A stretch of 32,231 bases of DNA from Streptococcus massiliensis DSM 18628. Its GTDB lineage: Bacteria; Bacillota; Bacilli; Lactobacillales; Streptococcaceae. The notes beneath the pieces were generated by a model. The model ran no database searches, was not told the DNA's origin, and saw only the letters and a program-made list of their open reading frames with translations. Of the stretch, positions 1 to 8,886 are shown in pieces (position 1 is the first letter of the stretch; each line of letters starts with the position of its first letter). The position numbers were made by a program, and so were the translations under genes. The stretch is from NCBI RefSeq assembly GCF_000380065.1, contig NZ_KB904372.1, positions 1 through 32,231 on the forward strand, in the 5' to 3' direction.

Positions 1-32
1 AGTAAGTTTGTGATAAAATTTAATTGTTCCAT
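1..32 (-). CDS. ISL3-family transposase, N-terminal fragment (runs off window)
   Basis: Only the first ten codons are present, reading M-E-Q-L-N-F-I-T-N-L on the minus strand from an ATG at 32-30. This start matches what I know of streptococcal ISL3/IS1167-like transposases, DDE-type enzymes with an N-terminal zinc-binding domain. The rest lies outside the window, so I cannot tell whether the copy is intact. Confidence 0.65.
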   Translation of the reverse strand, partial: MEQLNFITNL

Positions 33-105
33 AAGATTCTTTCTAATGATGGTTTGATCGCTTTTCATTATAGGTCTTATGGGACTTTTTTTCTACAACA
101 AAATA

Positions 106-155
106 GGCTCCATAATTCCTAAAGTGATTTTACCCACTACAGAAATTATAGAGCC
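106..155. repeat. Imperfect palindrome at the ISL3 element end
   Basis: Arm GGCTCCATAATTCCTAAAGTG (106-126) is partly complementary to the arm at 134-155, whose reverse complement begins GGCTCTATAATTTCTGTAGT. The outer arm is the IS terminal repeat. The inner copy makes the end self-complementary and could fold in RNA read into the transposase gene. Confidence 0.7.
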
Positions 156-198
156 GAAACTACTACAAGTAATTTTCCAGATTTTTGAATGATAAGTC

Positions 199-227
199 TT
201 GCTATTCTTTCCTAATCGTGCTATACT
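199..227 (+). promoter_or_regulatory. Promoter of the rplU-prp-rpmA operon
   Basis: A -35 box TTGCTA (199-204) and a -10 box TATACT (222-227) are separated by 17 bases. They lie about 120 bases upstream of rplU, leaving room for the structured leader. Confidence 0.75.
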
Positions 228-230
228 TGA

Positions 231-345
231 AACGTTGACTATGCACAGCCTGTGCAACCGCTCGAACATCGTCTAAGAGGTTTGTCCCACGATGCTAGGC
301 GAGTCTTCACAAATCGGGGAAACCCAAAAATATCATAGGAGGTGC
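231..345 (+). ncRNA. Ribosomal protein L21 leader (cis-regulatory RNA)
   Basis: The untranslated stretch between the promoter and rplU folds well. Visible stems are GCACA/TGTGC (243-247 with 251-255) and CATCGT/ACGATG (267-272 with 289-294), the latter enclosed by CTCG/CGAG (261-264 with 300-303). Position and form match the L21 leader family described upstream of rplU in Firmicutes, which is thought to mediate autoregulation by L21. The assignment is by position and structure, not by a covariance model. Confidence 0.6.
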
Positions 346-348
346 ATA

Positions 349-663
349 ATGAGCACATACGCAATCGTAAAAACTGGCGGAAAACAAGTTAAGGTTGAAG
401 TTGGTCAAGCTATCTACGTTGAAAAATTGGATGTTGAAGCTGGTCAAGAAGTGACATTTAACGAAGTTGTTCTTGTTGGTGGTGAAAAGACTGTTGTTGG
501 TACACCACTTGTTGAAGGAGCTACTGTTGTTGGTACTGTTGAAAAACAAGGAAAACAAAAGAAAGTTGTTACTTTCAAGTACAAACCTAAAAAAGGTAGT
601 CACCGTAAACAAGGTCACCGTCAACCTTATACAAAAGTTGTCATCAGCGCTATTAACGCTTAA
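349..663 (+). CDS. rplU: 50S ribosomal protein bL21
   Basis: This is the 104-residue large-subunit protein bL21, which binds 23S rRNA. The sequence opens [13 protein letters not shown] and ends with the basic segment [17 protein letters not shown], both hallmarks of the family. I start at 349, behind the strong site TAGGAGGTG, rather than at the in-frame ATG 57 bases upstream, because that ATG lies inside the leader RNA and would add a non-homologous N-terminus. It is first in an operon with prp and rpmA, the usual Firmicute order, with expression probably governed by the leader above. Confidence 0.97.
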   Translation: MSTYAIVKTGGKQVKVEVGQAIYVEKLDVEAGQEVTFNEVVLVGGEKTVVGTPLVEGATVVGTVEKQGKQKKVVTFKYKPKKGSHRKQGHRQPYTKVVISAINA

Positions 664-683
664 TTTTGGAGTAAGATACACAT

Positions 684-1034
684 ATGATACAAGCAGTTTT
701 TGAGAGAGCCGAGGATGGCGAGTTAAGAAGTGCGGAAATCACTGGGCACGCCGAGAGTGGCGAATACGGCTTTGACGTCGTATGTGCATCGGTTTCTACG
801 CTTGCCATAAACTTTGTCAATTCGATTGAAAAGTTCGCAGGCTATGAACCAAAATTAGAGTTAAATGAGCTAGAAGGTGGTTTTTTACGGATTGAAATTC
901 CAATTGATTTACCACCACACCAAAGGGAAATGACCCAATTATTCTTTGAATCATTTTTCCTTGGGCTGGCAACCTTGGCGGAGGACGAGGAATCATCTGA
1001 GTTCGTCCAAACAAAAGTTATCACAGAAAGCTAA
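684..1034 (+). CDS. prp: Ribosomal-processing cysteine protease Prp
   Basis: Prp removes the N-terminal extension of L27 during ribosome assembly. The 116-residue length is normal for the family. The catalytic pair is visible as His22 (in TGHAESG) and Cys34 (in DVVCASVS), the same numbering as in the Staphylococcus aureus enzyme. It sits between rplU and rpmA, 20 bases after rplU and 17 before rpmA, and its substrate is encoded immediately downstream with the expected cleavage motif. That makes the assignment secure. Older annotation names it YsxB. Confidence 0.95.
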   Translation: MIQAVFERAEDGELRSAEITGHAESGEYGFDVVCASVSTLAINFVNSIEKFAGYEPKLELNELEGGFLRIEIPIDLPPHQREMTQLFFESFFLGLATLAEDEESSEFVQTKVITES

Positions 1035-1051
1035 CACGGAGGAAAACGAAT

Positions 1052-1345
1052 ATGTTAAAAATGAATCTTGCAAACCTGCAACTTTTCGCCCACAAAAAAG
1101 GTGGAGGTTCTACATCAAACGGACGCGATTCACAAGCGAAACGTCTTGGAGCTAAAGCAGCTGACGGACAAACCGTTTCAGGTGGGTCAATCCTTTACCG
1201 TCAACGCGGTACTCACATCCACCCAGGTGTCAATGTCGGACGAGGTGGAGACGACACTTTGTTTGCGAAAGTTGAAGGCGTAGTACGCTTTGAACGCAAA
1301 GGACGCGACAAAAAACAAGTATCAGTTTATCCAATTGCGAAATAA
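1052..1345 (+). CDS. rpmA: 50S ribosomal protein bL27, with cleavable N-terminal extension
   Basis: bL27 lies at the peptidyl-transferase centre of the large subunit. The 97-residue product begins [19 protein letters not shown]. The [11 protein letters not shown] arrangement is the Prp recognition site, with cleavage expected after Ala13 so that mature L27 starts at His14. A good site (CACGGAGGA) precedes the ATG at 1052. The gene ends the rplU-prp-rpmA operon and is followed within ten bases by a strong terminator. Confidence 0.97.
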   Translation: MLKMNLANLQLFAHKKGGGSTSNGRDSQAKRLGAKAADGQTVSGGSILYRQRGTHIHPGVNVGRGGDDTLFAKVEGVVRFERKGRDKKQVSVYPIAK

Positions 1346-1351
1346 TGCTAG

Positions 1352-1378
1352 AACTCCCGTTTTGACGGGAGTTTTTTT
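1352..1378 (+). terminator. Intrinsic terminator of the rplU-prp-rpmA operon
   Basis: The stem AACTCCCGT/ACGGGAGTT (1352-1360 with 1365-1373) is followed by a run of T. Confidence 0.93.
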
Positions 1379-1424
1379 GCTATTTGAAATCTATTGCTTA
1401 TAAATTCAAGGGACTAGTGTAAAT

Positions 1425-2303
1425 ATGTTTAACAAAGAAATTATCAATCCGACAGATAATGAAATGAAGCAAATGCAGGATTTAGTGGCAGCGTGCCATG
1501 AAGCGGACGGAAGTTTTAGTCAGCCCTATCTGGCAACGACTTACAATGTGGACAAGACCATGCCTGCTTTTCTACTAGCTTATGAAGCGGAAGTCTTGCT
1601 AGCTTTTGCCTATCTTTATGCTGATGAACCGCATGAAGCAGAAATTCACCTTTATGTGGCGCCAGCTCATCGTAGACAGGGACTGATGACCTCGCTGTTG
1701 GAAAAGTTGGATGATTTGGCTGCGCGATATAGCTTGACTGACTTGGAATTTGCGACAGAAAAAGTCTTCTTGGATAAGCACAAAGATTTTTGTGAAAATT
1801 GTTCATTAAGAATTTTAGACGGCAGCGAAATCTGGATGATACGAGCGCAGGAAAGCAATGATGATTTTGAGAAAAATCCTGCTTTACAGATGCGATTAGC
1901 AGATAGCAGCATGATAAACGAGATTGCTGCCTTTCAGTCGGTGGCTTTTGACAATGACATAAAAACGGCTCGCCTCTATGCCCAACAGTCAGTGGAAAAT
2001 CCGAACTCGCTATTATACGTACTTTTATATCATGGTCGGATTGTCGGCTCCTGCACAGTGGATATTTCGGACAAGGTCAATCACATTTTTGGCTTGGCTA
2101 TCGAAGAAAAGTATCGGGGGCAGGGCTTTGGTACGTATCTGATGAAAAGTCTTATCCATGATTTACATAAGCAAAACGATTGGGATTTTCAAATCGTCGT
2201 GGAAGAAGACAATCATCCAGCCCGCAAACTCTATGGTAAATTAGGCTTTGTTGAACGCACAGAGGTTGTTTACCTAAAAAGGGAAGTAACTAAAATTAAA
2301 TAG
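1425..2303 (+). CDS. Tandem-domain GNAT family N-acetyltransferase
   Basis: This 292-residue protein carries two GNAT folds. The first acetyl-CoA-binding motif is VAPAHRRQGLMTSLL (about residues 78-92). The second and better one is EKYRGQGFGTYLMKSL (about 227-242), followed by EEDNHPARKLYGKLGF, the usual last strand-helix of the fold. The first domain is more degenerate, so the second is probably the active unit. The substrate cannot be told from sequence. The gene stands alone between the rpmA terminator and its own terminator, and I see no strong promoter in the 46-base gap. Confidence 0.85.
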   Translation: MFNKEIINPTDNEMKQMQDLVAACHEADGSFSQPYLATTYNVDKTMPAFLLAYEAEVLLAFAYLYADEPHEAEIHLYVAPAHRRQGLMTSLLEKLDDLAARYSLTDLEFATEKVFLDKHKDFCENCSLRILDGSEIWMIRAQESNDDFEKNPALQMRLADSSMINEIAAFQSVAFDNDIKTARLYAQQSVENPNSLLYVLLYHGRIVGSCTVDISDKVNHIFGLAIEEKYRGQGFGTYLMKSLIHDLHKQNDWDFQIVVEEDNHPARKLYGKLGFVERTEVVYLKREVTKIK

Positions 2304-2330
2304 TTTATCTTTTTAGATAAACTGTTTTTT
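2302..2330 (+). terminator. Intrinsic terminator after the GNAT gene
   Basis: The stem AGTTTATCT/AGATAAACT (2302-2310 with 2315-2323) is followed by GTTTTTT. It starts at the stop codon of the GNAT gene. Confidence 0.85.
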
Positions 2331-2382
2331 GTTTATCAGATATTTATGGTAAAATAGAAAGGACAAACTAAAGGATTGTGTT

Positions 2383-3294
2383 ATGAATATTCAACAATTA
2401 CGTTATGTAGTGGCGATTGCCAACAGTGGGACTTTTCGTGAAGCAGCTGAAAAGATGTATGTCAGCCAGCCCAGTCTATCTATTTCTGTTCGTGATTTGG
2501 AAAAAGAACTGGGGTTCAAGATTTTTCGGCGGACGAGCAGCGGGACTTTCCTGACTCGGCGCGGTATGGAATTTTATGAAAAGGCGATCGAAATCGTCAA
2601 GGGTTTTGATATTTTTGAAAATCAATATGCGAATCCAGAAGAGGAAAAAGCAGAATTTTCGATTGCTGGTCAGCACTATGATTTTTTGCCACCGATCATT
2701 ACTAGATTTTCTCAGGAATATCCAGAGCATAAAAATTTCAGGATTTTTGAGTCAACGACGGTGCAGATTTTAGACGAGGTTGCGCAAGCTCATAGTGAAA
2801 TCGGGATTATTTACCTTAATAATCAAAATACTAAGGGGATTATGCAAAAGGTGGAAAAATTGGGGCTTGAGGTTGTGGATTTGATTCCTTTTCAGACTCA
2901 TGTTTATCTTCGAGAAGGGCATCCGCTGACTCAGAAAAAAGAAATTACTTTAGATGATCTGGCGGATTTACCAACGGTGCGGTTTACTCAAGAAAAAGAG
3001 GATTATCTCTACTATTCTGAGAATTTCTTTGATACAGCAACCAGCTCTCAGATGTTTAATGTGACAGACCGCGCCACACTAAATGGGATTTTGGAGCGGA
3101 CAGATGCTTATGCGACAGGCTCTGGATTTTTAGATAGCGAAAGTGTAAATGGCATTACCGTTATTCCGATCAAGGATGCTTTGGATAACCGCATGGTCTA
3201 TGTCAAGAGGGCAGAAGTTGAGATGAGTCCAGTTTGTGAAGCCTTTGTCAGGGTTATGCGTCAGTATTTTGAGCAGAAAGAGAGTGGACAATGA
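2383..3294 (+). CDS. cpsY: LysR-family regulator of the CpsY/MtaR type
   Basis: This is a 303-residue LysR-type transcription factor. Residues 1-60 form the winged helix-turn-helix ([20 protein letters not shown], then [20 protein letters not shown]). The rest is a periplasmic-binding-protein-like effector domain. The length, the N-terminus and the position directly before lspA-rluD match the streptococcal CpsY/MtaR regulator, which controls methionine uptake and synthesis and in some species affects capsule and survival in phagocytes. It overlaps lspA by four bases (ATGA). A MET-box-like palindrome at the metA promoter in this window (30232-30248) is a plausible target. The regulon here is inferred, not shown. 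Confidence 0.88.
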   Translation: MNIQQLRYVVAIANSGTFREAAEKMYVSQPSLSISVRDLEKELGFKIFRRTSSGTFLTRRGMEFYEKAIEIVKGFDIFENQYANPEEEKAEFSIAGQHYDFLPPIITRFSQEYPEHKNFRIFESTTVQILDEVAQAHSEIGIIYLNNQNTKGIMQKVEKLGLEVVDLIPFQTHVYLREGHPLTQKKEITLDDLADLPTVRFTQEKEDYLYYSENFFDTATSSQMFNVTDRATLNGILERTDAYATGSGFLDSESVNGITVIPIKDALDNRMVYVKRAEVEMSPVCEAFVRVMRQYFEQKESGQ

Positions 3295-3758
3295 GGCGGA
3301 AAATTATTCTTCCTGTAAGTATTTTATTTTTAGTAGTGCTTGATCAGTTGGTTAAAGCAGCTATTGTAGCCAACATTCCTCTGGGGCAGGTGCGATCTTT
3401 TATCCCGGGTTTGCTCAGTCTCACCTATCTGCAAAATACAGGTGCAGCTTTTTCCATACTTGAAAATCAGCAGTGGTTTTTTGCTCTGGTGACCTTTGTT
3501 GTTATCGGCGGAGCAATTTGGTATTTGGTGAAAAATTTGAAAGCCAGCCCTTGGCTCTTAACCAGTCTGGTCTTGATTATTGCGGGTGGTTTGGGAAATT
3601 TCATCGACCGCGTTCGTCAGAGCTTTGTGGTAGATATGTTTCAGTTGGATTTTGTAAATTTTGCGATTTTTAACGTGGCAGATAGCTATTTGACTGTAGG
3701 GGTATTGTTATTTCTCATTGTCATGATGAAAGAAGAGGATCATGGAAGTAAGAGTTGA
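3291..3758 (+). CDS. lspA: Lipoprotein signal peptidase (signal peptidase II)
   Basis: LspA is a membrane aspartyl protease that removes the signal peptide of prolipoproteins after lipid attachment. The 155-residue protein has four hydrophobic segments. The family motifs are present: QNTGAAFS (48-55), GGLGNFIDR (99-107), VVDMF with catalytic Asp115, and [11 protein letters not shown] with catalytic Asp131. It overlaps the upstream regulator by four bases and the downstream rluD by 17, so the three genes are translationally coupled. Confidence 0.96.
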   Translation: MRRKIILPVSILFLVVLDQLVKAAIVANIPLGQVRSFIPGLLSLTYLQNTGAAFSILENQQWFFALVTFVVIGGAIWYLVKNLKASPWLLTSLVLIIAGGLGNFIDRVRQSFVVDMFQLDFVNFAIFNVADSYLTVGVLLFLIVMMKEEDHGSKS

Positions 3759-4641
3759 AATAGGTGGCAGTCGCTTAGATAAGGCAGTTGCCGATTTGAC
3801 CGAATTATCGCGTAGTTTAGCAAATGAACAAATCAAATCAGGACAAATCTTGGTCAATGGTCAGGTCAAGAAAGCCAAGTATGCCGTCCAAAAGGGCGAT
3901 GTCATCAGCTATCAGGTGCCTAAGCCAGAGGTTCTGGACTATGTGGCGGAGGATTTGCCTTTGGACATCGTCTATCAGGATGAGGATGTGGCGGTGGTCA
4001 ACAAGGCGCAAGGCATGGTTGTGCATCCGAGTGCAGGGCACACGAGCGGTACGCTGGTCAATGCCCTCCTTTACCATATCAAGGATTTGTCGACTATCAA
4101 CGGCGTTTTGCGGCCGGGGATTGTGCATCGGATTGATAAAGACACATCGGGGCTGCTTATGATTGCCAAAAATGACGCCGCTCATGTCAAGCTGGCTGAG
4201 GAGCTAAAGGATAAAAAATCCTTGCGCAAGTACTGGGCGATTGTTCATGGAAATATTCCCAAAGACCGCGGGATGATTGAAGCGCCGATTGGTCGGAGTG
4301 AAAAAGACCGTAAGAAACAGGCGGTCACGGCTAAGGGGAAAGAGGCCATTACGCGCTTCCACGTCTTGGAGCGCTTCGGTGACTATACTTTGGTCGAATT
4401 GCAGCTGGAGACGGGGCGAACACATCAAATCCGTGTTCATATGGCTTATATCGGTCATCCAGTGGCGGGCGACGAGGTTTACGGTCCTAGAAAAACGCTC
4501 AAAGGTAAGGGGCAATTTCTCCATGCACGCACTCTTGGATTTACCCATCCACGAACAGGGGAAATGCTGGAATTTTCGGTAGAAGCGCCAGCCATTTTCC
4601 AAGAAACATTGGAGAAGTTGAGAGGTGACAATCATGGATAG
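3742..4641 (+). CDS. rluD: RluA/RluD-family 23S rRNA pseudouridine synthase
   Basis: This 299-residue enzyme isomerises uridine to pseudouridine in rRNA, probably in helix 69 of 23S rRNA by analogy with RluD. An S4-like RNA-binding domain fills about residues 10-70. The catalytic domain contains [12 protein letters not shown] (126-137), where Asp132 is the expected nucleophile, and later [11 protein letters not shown], another family motif. The start ATG at 3742 lies inside the end of lspA and is preceded by AGAGGA. The exact target among RluA, RluC and RluD types cannot be fixed from sequence, but the S4 domain and synteny favour the RluD group. Confidence 0.93.
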   Translation: MEVRVEIGGSRLDKAVADLTELSRSLANEQIKSGQILVNGQVKKAKYAVQKGDVISYQVPKPEVLDYVAEDLPLDIVYQDEDVAVVNKAQGMVVHPSAGHTSGTLVNALLYHIKDLSTINGVLRPGIVHRIDKDTSGLLMIAKNDAAHVKLAEELKDKKSLRKYWAIVHGNIPKDRGMIEAPIGRSEKDRKKQAVTAKGKEAITRFHVLERFGDYTLVELQLETGRTHQIRVHMAYIGHPVAGDEVYGPRKTLKGKGQFLHARTLGFTHPRTGEMLEFSVEAPAIFQETLEKLRGDNHG

Positions 4642-5164
4642 AGTGACTTTTTCTTATCACCCCAATATATATGATCTTGATCCTAGTGTGTTCTATGAGA
4701 ATAGCGAGGGGCTCCTTTGTCAGGTTTGTGGACAAAAACCGTCGCTCTATTTAGAACGCATGTATACAGTAGAGAAAATCTCCTGCCTTTGCCCGAGTTG
4801 TGTTGCTAGTGGTGCAGCAGCTAGGAAGTTTAAGGGCGATTTTATTCAAGAGGCTGAGTGGGAGAAAGTGAGCGACTCGGAGCGTGTCAAACATTTTTTT
4901 GAGACAACACCAGGATATGTCAGCTGGCAAGGAGAAATGTGGCTAGCCTGTTGTGATGATTTTTGTAACTTTATTGACTATGTGGGTATGGAAAAGTTAC
5001 AAAAAATGCCTGAAAAAAAGACGATTTTAGCAGATTATGCCAAAAGACAGGAATATTCTCGCGATACAGTAGAAGAATACTTAAGTCGTTCAGGAGATAT
5101 GACTGGCTACTTATTTCAATGCCGTCATTGCAAAAATTATCATTTGTATGTGGATGCAAGTTAA
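4634..5164 (+). CDS. CbrC family (UPF0167) zinc-binding protein
   Basis: This is a 176-residue cytoplasmic protein resembling the UPF0167/CbrC family, whose function is not well established. It is rich in paired cysteines: C-Q-V-C at 29-32, C-L-C-P-S-C at 51-56, a CC pair in ACCDDFC, and C-R-H-C near the C-terminus. These most likely bind zinc. I chose the ATG at 4634 because AGAGGTG sits six bases upstream; an in-frame GTG at 4625 lies within that site. The gene overlaps rluD by eight bases and ends the cpsY-lspA-rluD cluster. In some streptococci a different gene occupies this slot before proB. Confidence 0.8.
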   Translation: MDRVTFSYHPNIYDLDPSVFYENSEGLLCQVCGQKPSLYLERMYTVEKISCLCPSCVASGAAARKFKGDFIQEAEWEKVSDSERVKHFFETTPGYVSWQGEMWLACCDDFCNFIDYVGMEKLQKMPEKKTILADYAKRQEYSRDTVEEYLSRSGDMTGYLFQCRHCKNYHLYVDAS

Positions 5165-5252
5165 TGGACGCTAAGGGCAACACTAGAGTTGAAGAAGCAG
5201 AATACTTAGTTTTCCATTTTGCTTTCTAGTTGTTAAAAAGTTAGGAATGGAT

Positions 5253-6362
5253 ATGAAATACAAACGTATTGTTTTTAAGGTAGGGACGAGCTCCTTGACC
5301 AATGAGGATGGGAGTTTATCAAAAAGTAAAGTTCAAGCAATTACCCAACAACTGGCTATTTTACACGAGGCGGGATATGAGTTGATTTTGGTGTCTTCCG
5401 GAGCGATTGCAGCTGGTTTTTCTTCTTTAGGTTTTAAAAAACGTCCGACTAAGATTGTGGATAAACAAGCTTCAGCTGCCGTTGGGCAGGGCTTGCTTTT
5501 GGAAGAATATACGACAAATTTTCTATTAAAAGGGATTGTATCAGCTCAAATTTTATTAACGCAAGATGATTTTGCAGATAAGCGTCGCTATCAAAATGCG
5601 CACCAAGCGATGACGGTTTTAATGAATCGGGGAGCTATTCCGATCATCAACGAAAATGATTCGGTAGCCATCGCAGAATTAAAGGTCGGTGACAATGATA
5701 CTTTGAGTGCGCAAGTCGCTGCCATGGTCAAAGCTGACCTGTTGGTTTTGTTGACAGATGTTGATGGTCTTTATACGGAAAATCCAAGCAAAAATCCTGA
5801 AGCTAGGCGCTTAAATAAAATAGAAAAAATTCATTCTGACTTACTGGCTATGGCAGGAGAGGCGGGGAGCGACAATGGTACAGGTGGTATGGTGACTAAA
5901 ATCAAAGCTGCTGCTCTTGCGACAAATGCAGGAGTTCCAGTTTATATTTGCTCTTCTAAGAAAGAACAAGCTTTGCTTGAAGCAGCAGAGAATCAGCAAA
6001 ATGGAACTTTTTTCTTAGCTCAAGCACAAATGATGAAAAGCCAGAAGCAGTGGCTAGCTTTTTACGCCTTCAGCCAAGGAGTGATTTTTGTTGACAAGGG
6101 TGCTAGCCAAGCGCTTACTCAAGAAAGGAAGAGCCTCTTGGTTTCGGGGATTGTCCGCATGTCAGGGAATTTTTCCTATCGAGATACCGTGACTGTCTAT
6201 GACCAAGTGAGTGGTCGAGTTTTGGGCAAAGGTAAGGTGCGCCTTGGACAGGCTGCTTTGGAAGATTTGTTAAAATCCAATAAGCCCAGAGGAACAGTCA
6301 TTCATCGTAATGATTGGATTTCGCTGACGCCAGAGTTAGACTTCTTTTTATCTGAATTTTAG
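5253..6362 (+). CDS. proB: Glutamate 5-kinase (with PUA domain)
   Basis: ProB phosphorylates L-glutamate to glutamyl 5-phosphate, the first step of proline synthesis. The 369-residue product has an amino-acid kinase domain (FKVGTSSLT near the N-terminus, [29 protein letters not shown]) followed by a C-terminal PUA domain from about residue 275, as in the long form of the family. I start at 5253 because AGGA at 5243-5246 abuts the ATG at 5247 and is well spaced from 5253. The 82-base gap upstream holds no T-box and no promoter I can name. proA follows after eight bases. Confidence 0.95.
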   Translation: MKYKRIVFKVGTSSLTNEDGSLSKSKVQAITQQLAILHEAGYELILVSSGAIAAGFSSLGFKKRPTKIVDKQASAAVGQGLLLEEYTTNFLLKGIVSAQILLTQDDFADKRRYQNAHQAMTVLMNRGAIPIINENDSVAIAELKVGDNDTLSAQVAAMVKADLLVLLTDVDGLYTENPSKNPEARRLNKIEKIHSDLLAMAGEAGSDNGTGGMVTKIKAAALATNAGVPVYICSSKKEQALLEAAENQQNGTFFLAQAQMMKSQKQWLAFYAFSQGVIFVDKGASQALTQERKSLLVSGIVRMSGNFSYRDTVTVYDQVSGRVLGKGKVRLGQAALEDLLKSNKPRGTVIHRNDWISLTPELDFFLSEF

Positions 6363-6370
6363 AAAGGAAA

Positions 6371-7636
6371 ATGATGGATAGTACACAAGCAATGCTTGAA
6401 AAAGTCAAGCTAGCTAAAAAATCAATCAATACTGCTGGAACAAAGGAGAAAAATCTTGCTTTAGAAGGTATGGCTAAGAGTTTGATACAGGCTAGCCAGA
6501 AGATTTTGCAGGCAAATCGTCAGGATCTTGAGGCAGCAAAAGGGCAAATATCAGAAGTAATGCTAGATAGACTTTCTTTAAATCAAGAAAGAATTGCTCA
6601 AATGGCACAGGGAATTCGAGACTTGATTGTTCTTCCTGATCCTGTTGGACAGGTAATCGAAAAAAGAAGGCTAGATAACCAACTGGAAATAACTAAAAAA
6701 CGGGTGGCTTTGGGTGTGGTTGGAATCATTTATGAAAGCCGTCCTAATGTGACTTCAGATGCAGCGGCTCTAGCTTTGAAGAGTGGGAATGCAGTTGTGC
6801 TTCGTAGTGGCAAGGAAGCCTATCAAACATCCTTTGCCATTGTTGCTGCTTTGAAGGCAGGCTTGGCACAAACAAGTATTTCGTCTGATTGTCTACAATT
6901 AGTTAGCGATACTAGTAGAGACAGCGCTTATCAGTTAATGAGAGCGAAAGGATATTTGGACTTACTTATCCCTCGTGGTGGGGCAGGTCTGATTCAGGCA
7001 GTGGTGGAAAATGCACAGGTGCCAGTCATTGAGACGGGAACGGGGATTTGCCATGTTTATGTGGATAAAGAAGCCAATCAAGAAATGGCTTTATCTATCA
7101 TCGAAAATGCAAAAACAAGTCGTCCGTCTGTTTGTAATGCCATGGAAGTTTGCCTTGTGCATCAAGATATAGCTCCCTTTTTCTTGCCAAAATTAAAAAA
7201 GGTTCTGCTAGAAAATCGCAAGGCTGCTAATTTGCAACCTGTTCGCTTGCTCTTGGACGAAAGAGCTGGTACTCTAATTTCAGGGGAAGGTGCGTCAGAA
7301 GCAGATTTTGACCGAGAATTTTCAGATTATATTTTAGCTGTGAAAGTCGTCTCTTCCTTGGAAGAAGCAGTTTGCCATATTGAGCAACATAGCACCCACC
7401 ATTCAGATGCTATTGTGACAGATAATACAGTTAATGCAGCTTATTTCACGGATCAAGTAGATAGTGCTGCCGTCTATATCAATGCTTCTACACGTTTTAC
7501 AGATGGCGGACAATTTGGCTTGGGGTGTGAAATGGGAATTTCCACTCAAAAACTACACGCTCGTGGACCGATGGGCTTGGAAGAATTGACCACCTACAAA
7601 TATATTGTGGAAGGTCAAGGGCAGATTAGGGAGTAA
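6371..7636 (+). CDS. proA: Gamma-glutamyl phosphate reductase
   Basis: ProA reduces glutamyl 5-phosphate with NADPH to glutamate semialdehyde, the second proline step. The 421-residue protein shows the aldehyde-dehydrogenase-like fold: [38 protein letters not shown], and the catalytic cysteine in [10 protein letters not shown] (Cys255). The C-terminus carries the typical [17 protein letters not shown] and [10 protein letters not shown]. The ATG three bases further in (6374) is equally possible and slightly better spaced from AAAGGA. It lies between proB and proC in one operon. Confidence 0.97.
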   Translation: MMDSTQAMLEKVKLAKKSINTAGTKEKNLALEGMAKSLIQASQKILQANRQDLEAAKGQISEVMLDRLSLNQERIAQMAQGIRDLIVLPDPVGQVIEKRRLDNQLEITKKRVALGVVGIIYESRPNVTSDAAALALKSGNAVVLRSGKEAYQTSFAIVAALKAGLAQTSISSDCLQLVSDTSRDSAYQLMRAKGYLDLLIPRGGAGLIQAVVENAQVPVIETGTGICHVYVDKEANQEMALSIIENAKTSRPSVCNAMEVCLVHQDIAPFFLPKLKKVLLENRKAANLQPVRLLLDERAGTLISGEGASEADFDREFSDYILAVKVVSSLEEAVCHIEQHSTHHSDAIVTDNTVNAAYFTDQVDSAAVYINASTRFTDGGQFGLGCEMGISTQKLHARGPMGLEELTTYKYIVEGQGQIRE

Positions 7637-7640
7637 GGAT

Positions 7641-8441
7641 ATGAAAATTGGTTTTATTGGTTTGGGGAATATGGGAGCTAGCCTTGCGCGTCTAGTTCTT
7701 GCTCACAAAGAAAAGACAGAAGAGATTTTATTAGCGAATCGCAGTCAAGAAAAAACAGAAAAAATAATTGAGGAGGTAGGCGGATGCCTAGCTAGCAATC
7801 AAGAAGTTTTTGCTCAAGCAGACATAATTTTTCTTGGAGTGAAACCAGCGCAAATGGCTGATCTACTTCAAGAGCAGGTAGAAATCCTGAACAAAAGAGA
7901 GTCCGTCCTCTTTGTTTCTATGGCTGCTGGCTTAAGTCTTGATCAATTACAAGATTTAACGGCTCCTCAACATCGTTTTGTTCGGATTATGCCTAATACC
8001 CCTATAACAGTTGGAGCAGGTGTGATTAGCTTTGTACTTTCTTCAAAAACAAAGGAAGCCGATGAACAACTTTTGCTTCATCTCTTAGCTCCAGCGGGCA
8101 AGCTAGTCAAATTGGAAGAAAAACAAATGGATGCTGCTACGGCTCTAGCTGGCTGTGGCCCTGCTTTTGTTTATCAATTTATTGAGGGGTTGAGTGATGC
8201 GGGAGTAAAAAATGGGCTCCCACGCGAGCTAGCTCTTGAGCTAGCCTGTCAAACTGTTTTAGGGGCCGCAAAGATGATTGAAGATAAAGAATTGCATCCT
8301 GCTGTCTTAACAGACCAGGTCGCTAGTCCAGCGGGCGCAACGATTGCAGGATTAGCTAGTTTAGAAGCAGATGCCTTCAAGGGAAAGGTTATAAAAGCAG
8401 TAGATGTTGCCTGTAAACGAACACGGGAATTAGCCAAATGA
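7641..8441 (+). CDS. proC: Pyrroline-5-carboxylate reductase
   Basis: ProC catalyses the NAD(P)H-dependent last step from pyrroline-5-carboxylate to L-proline. The 266-residue product opens MKIGFIGLGNMG, a Rossmann nucleotide-binding motif (GLGNMG at 7-12). It has the family signatures RIMPNTP, ALAGCGPAF and a C-terminal helical dimerisation domain with LTDQVASPAGATIAGL. I start at 7641, four bases after the proA stop, with GGAG and AAGGA upstream, not at an in-frame upstream ATG inside proA. It completes the proBAC operon. Confidence 0.97.
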   Translation: MKIGFIGLGNMGASLARLVLAHKEKTEEILLANRSQEKTEKIIEEVGGCLASNQEVFAQADIIFLGVKPAQMADLLQEQVEILNKRESVLFVSMAAGLSLDQLQDLTAPQHRFVRIMPNTPITVGAGVISFVLSSKTKEADEQLLLHLLAPAGKLVKLEEKQMDAATALAGCGPAFVYQFIEGLSDAGVKNGLPRELALELACQTVLGAAKMIEDKELHPAVLTDQVASPAGATIAGLASLEADAFKGKVIKAVDVACKRTRELAK

Positions 8442-8482
8442 GAGTGTTTGTCAGCATTATTCAAAAGTTACATGAGCACAGA

Positions 8483-8511
8483 TTGTCAAATGAGGCAAAA
8501 TCAAGTACAAT
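8483..8511 (+). promoter_or_regulatory. Promoter upstream of yjdM
   Basis: TTGTCA (8483-8488) and TACAAT (8506-8511) are separated by 17 bases, 29 bases before the yjdM start. No clear terminator for proBAC precedes it. Confidence 0.7.
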
Positions 8512-8540
8512 AAAACAGTTATTTTAGAAAAGGAAGAGAA

Positions 8541-8879
8541 ATGAATCAATTACCAAACTGTCCGAAATGCAATTCGGAATATGTCTACGAAGACGGCGCC
8601 CTCTTGGTCTGCCCAGAATGCGCCTACGAATGGAACCCTGCTGAGGAAGCAGAAGTGGAAGAAGGGCTTGTGGCGCTTGATGCCAATGGTAACAAGCTGG
8701 CTGACGGCGACACAGTGACCCTTATCAAGGACTTGAAAGTCAAGGGTGCGCCTAAAGATTTGAAGCAAGGCACGCGGGTCAAAAATATCCGCCTTGTTGA
8801 GGGCGACCACAATATCGATTGCAAGATTGACGGTTTTGGTGCTATGAAGCTCAAATCTGAATTTGTCAAGAAAATCTGA
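8541..8879 (+). CDS. yjdM: YjdM/PhnA-like zinc ribbon protein
   Basis: The 112-residue protein has an N-terminal zinc ribbon (two Cys pairs, CPKC at 8-11 and CPEC at about 29-32) and a C-terminal SH3-like barrel beginning [26 protein letters not shown], which is the PhnA/YjdM family. Despite the name it is not known to cleave phosphonates here, and its role in streptococci is unclear. It has its own promoter and is followed after seven bases by a membrane-protein gene that may be cotranscribed. Confidence 0.9.
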   Translation: MNQLPNCPKCNSEYVYEDGALLVCPECAYEWNPAEEAEVEEGLVALDANGNKLADGDTVTLIKDLKVKGAPKDLKQGTRVKNIRLVEGDHNIDCKIDGFGAMKLKSEFVKKI

Positions 8880-8886
8880 GGGCGCT

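Larger units (their letters stand above)
1..155 (-). mobile_element. Left-edge ISL3-family insertion sequence, transposase-start end (partial)
   Basis: The element runs off the left edge. Its transposase start codon is at 32-30 on the minus strand, and its terminal inverted repeat ends at 155 (outermost bases GGCTCTATAATTTCTG read inward on the minus strand). The terminal 50 bases (106-155) form an imperfect palindrome. The family assignment rests on the N-terminal MEQLNFITNL, typical of streptococcal ISL3-type transposases, and on similarity of the end to the IS end near 31955. I place the exact outer end by matching the GGCTCT motif at both copies. Confidence 0.75.

Noticed and set aside
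307-681. Minus-strand reading frame opposite rplU
   Set aside because: It is the shadow of rplU, lacks a ribosome site, and its composition follows the codon pattern of the gene on the other strand.
5165-5252. T-box or other riboswitch before proB
   Set aside because: The gap is only about 85 bases and lacks the T-box sequence and any specifier stem.
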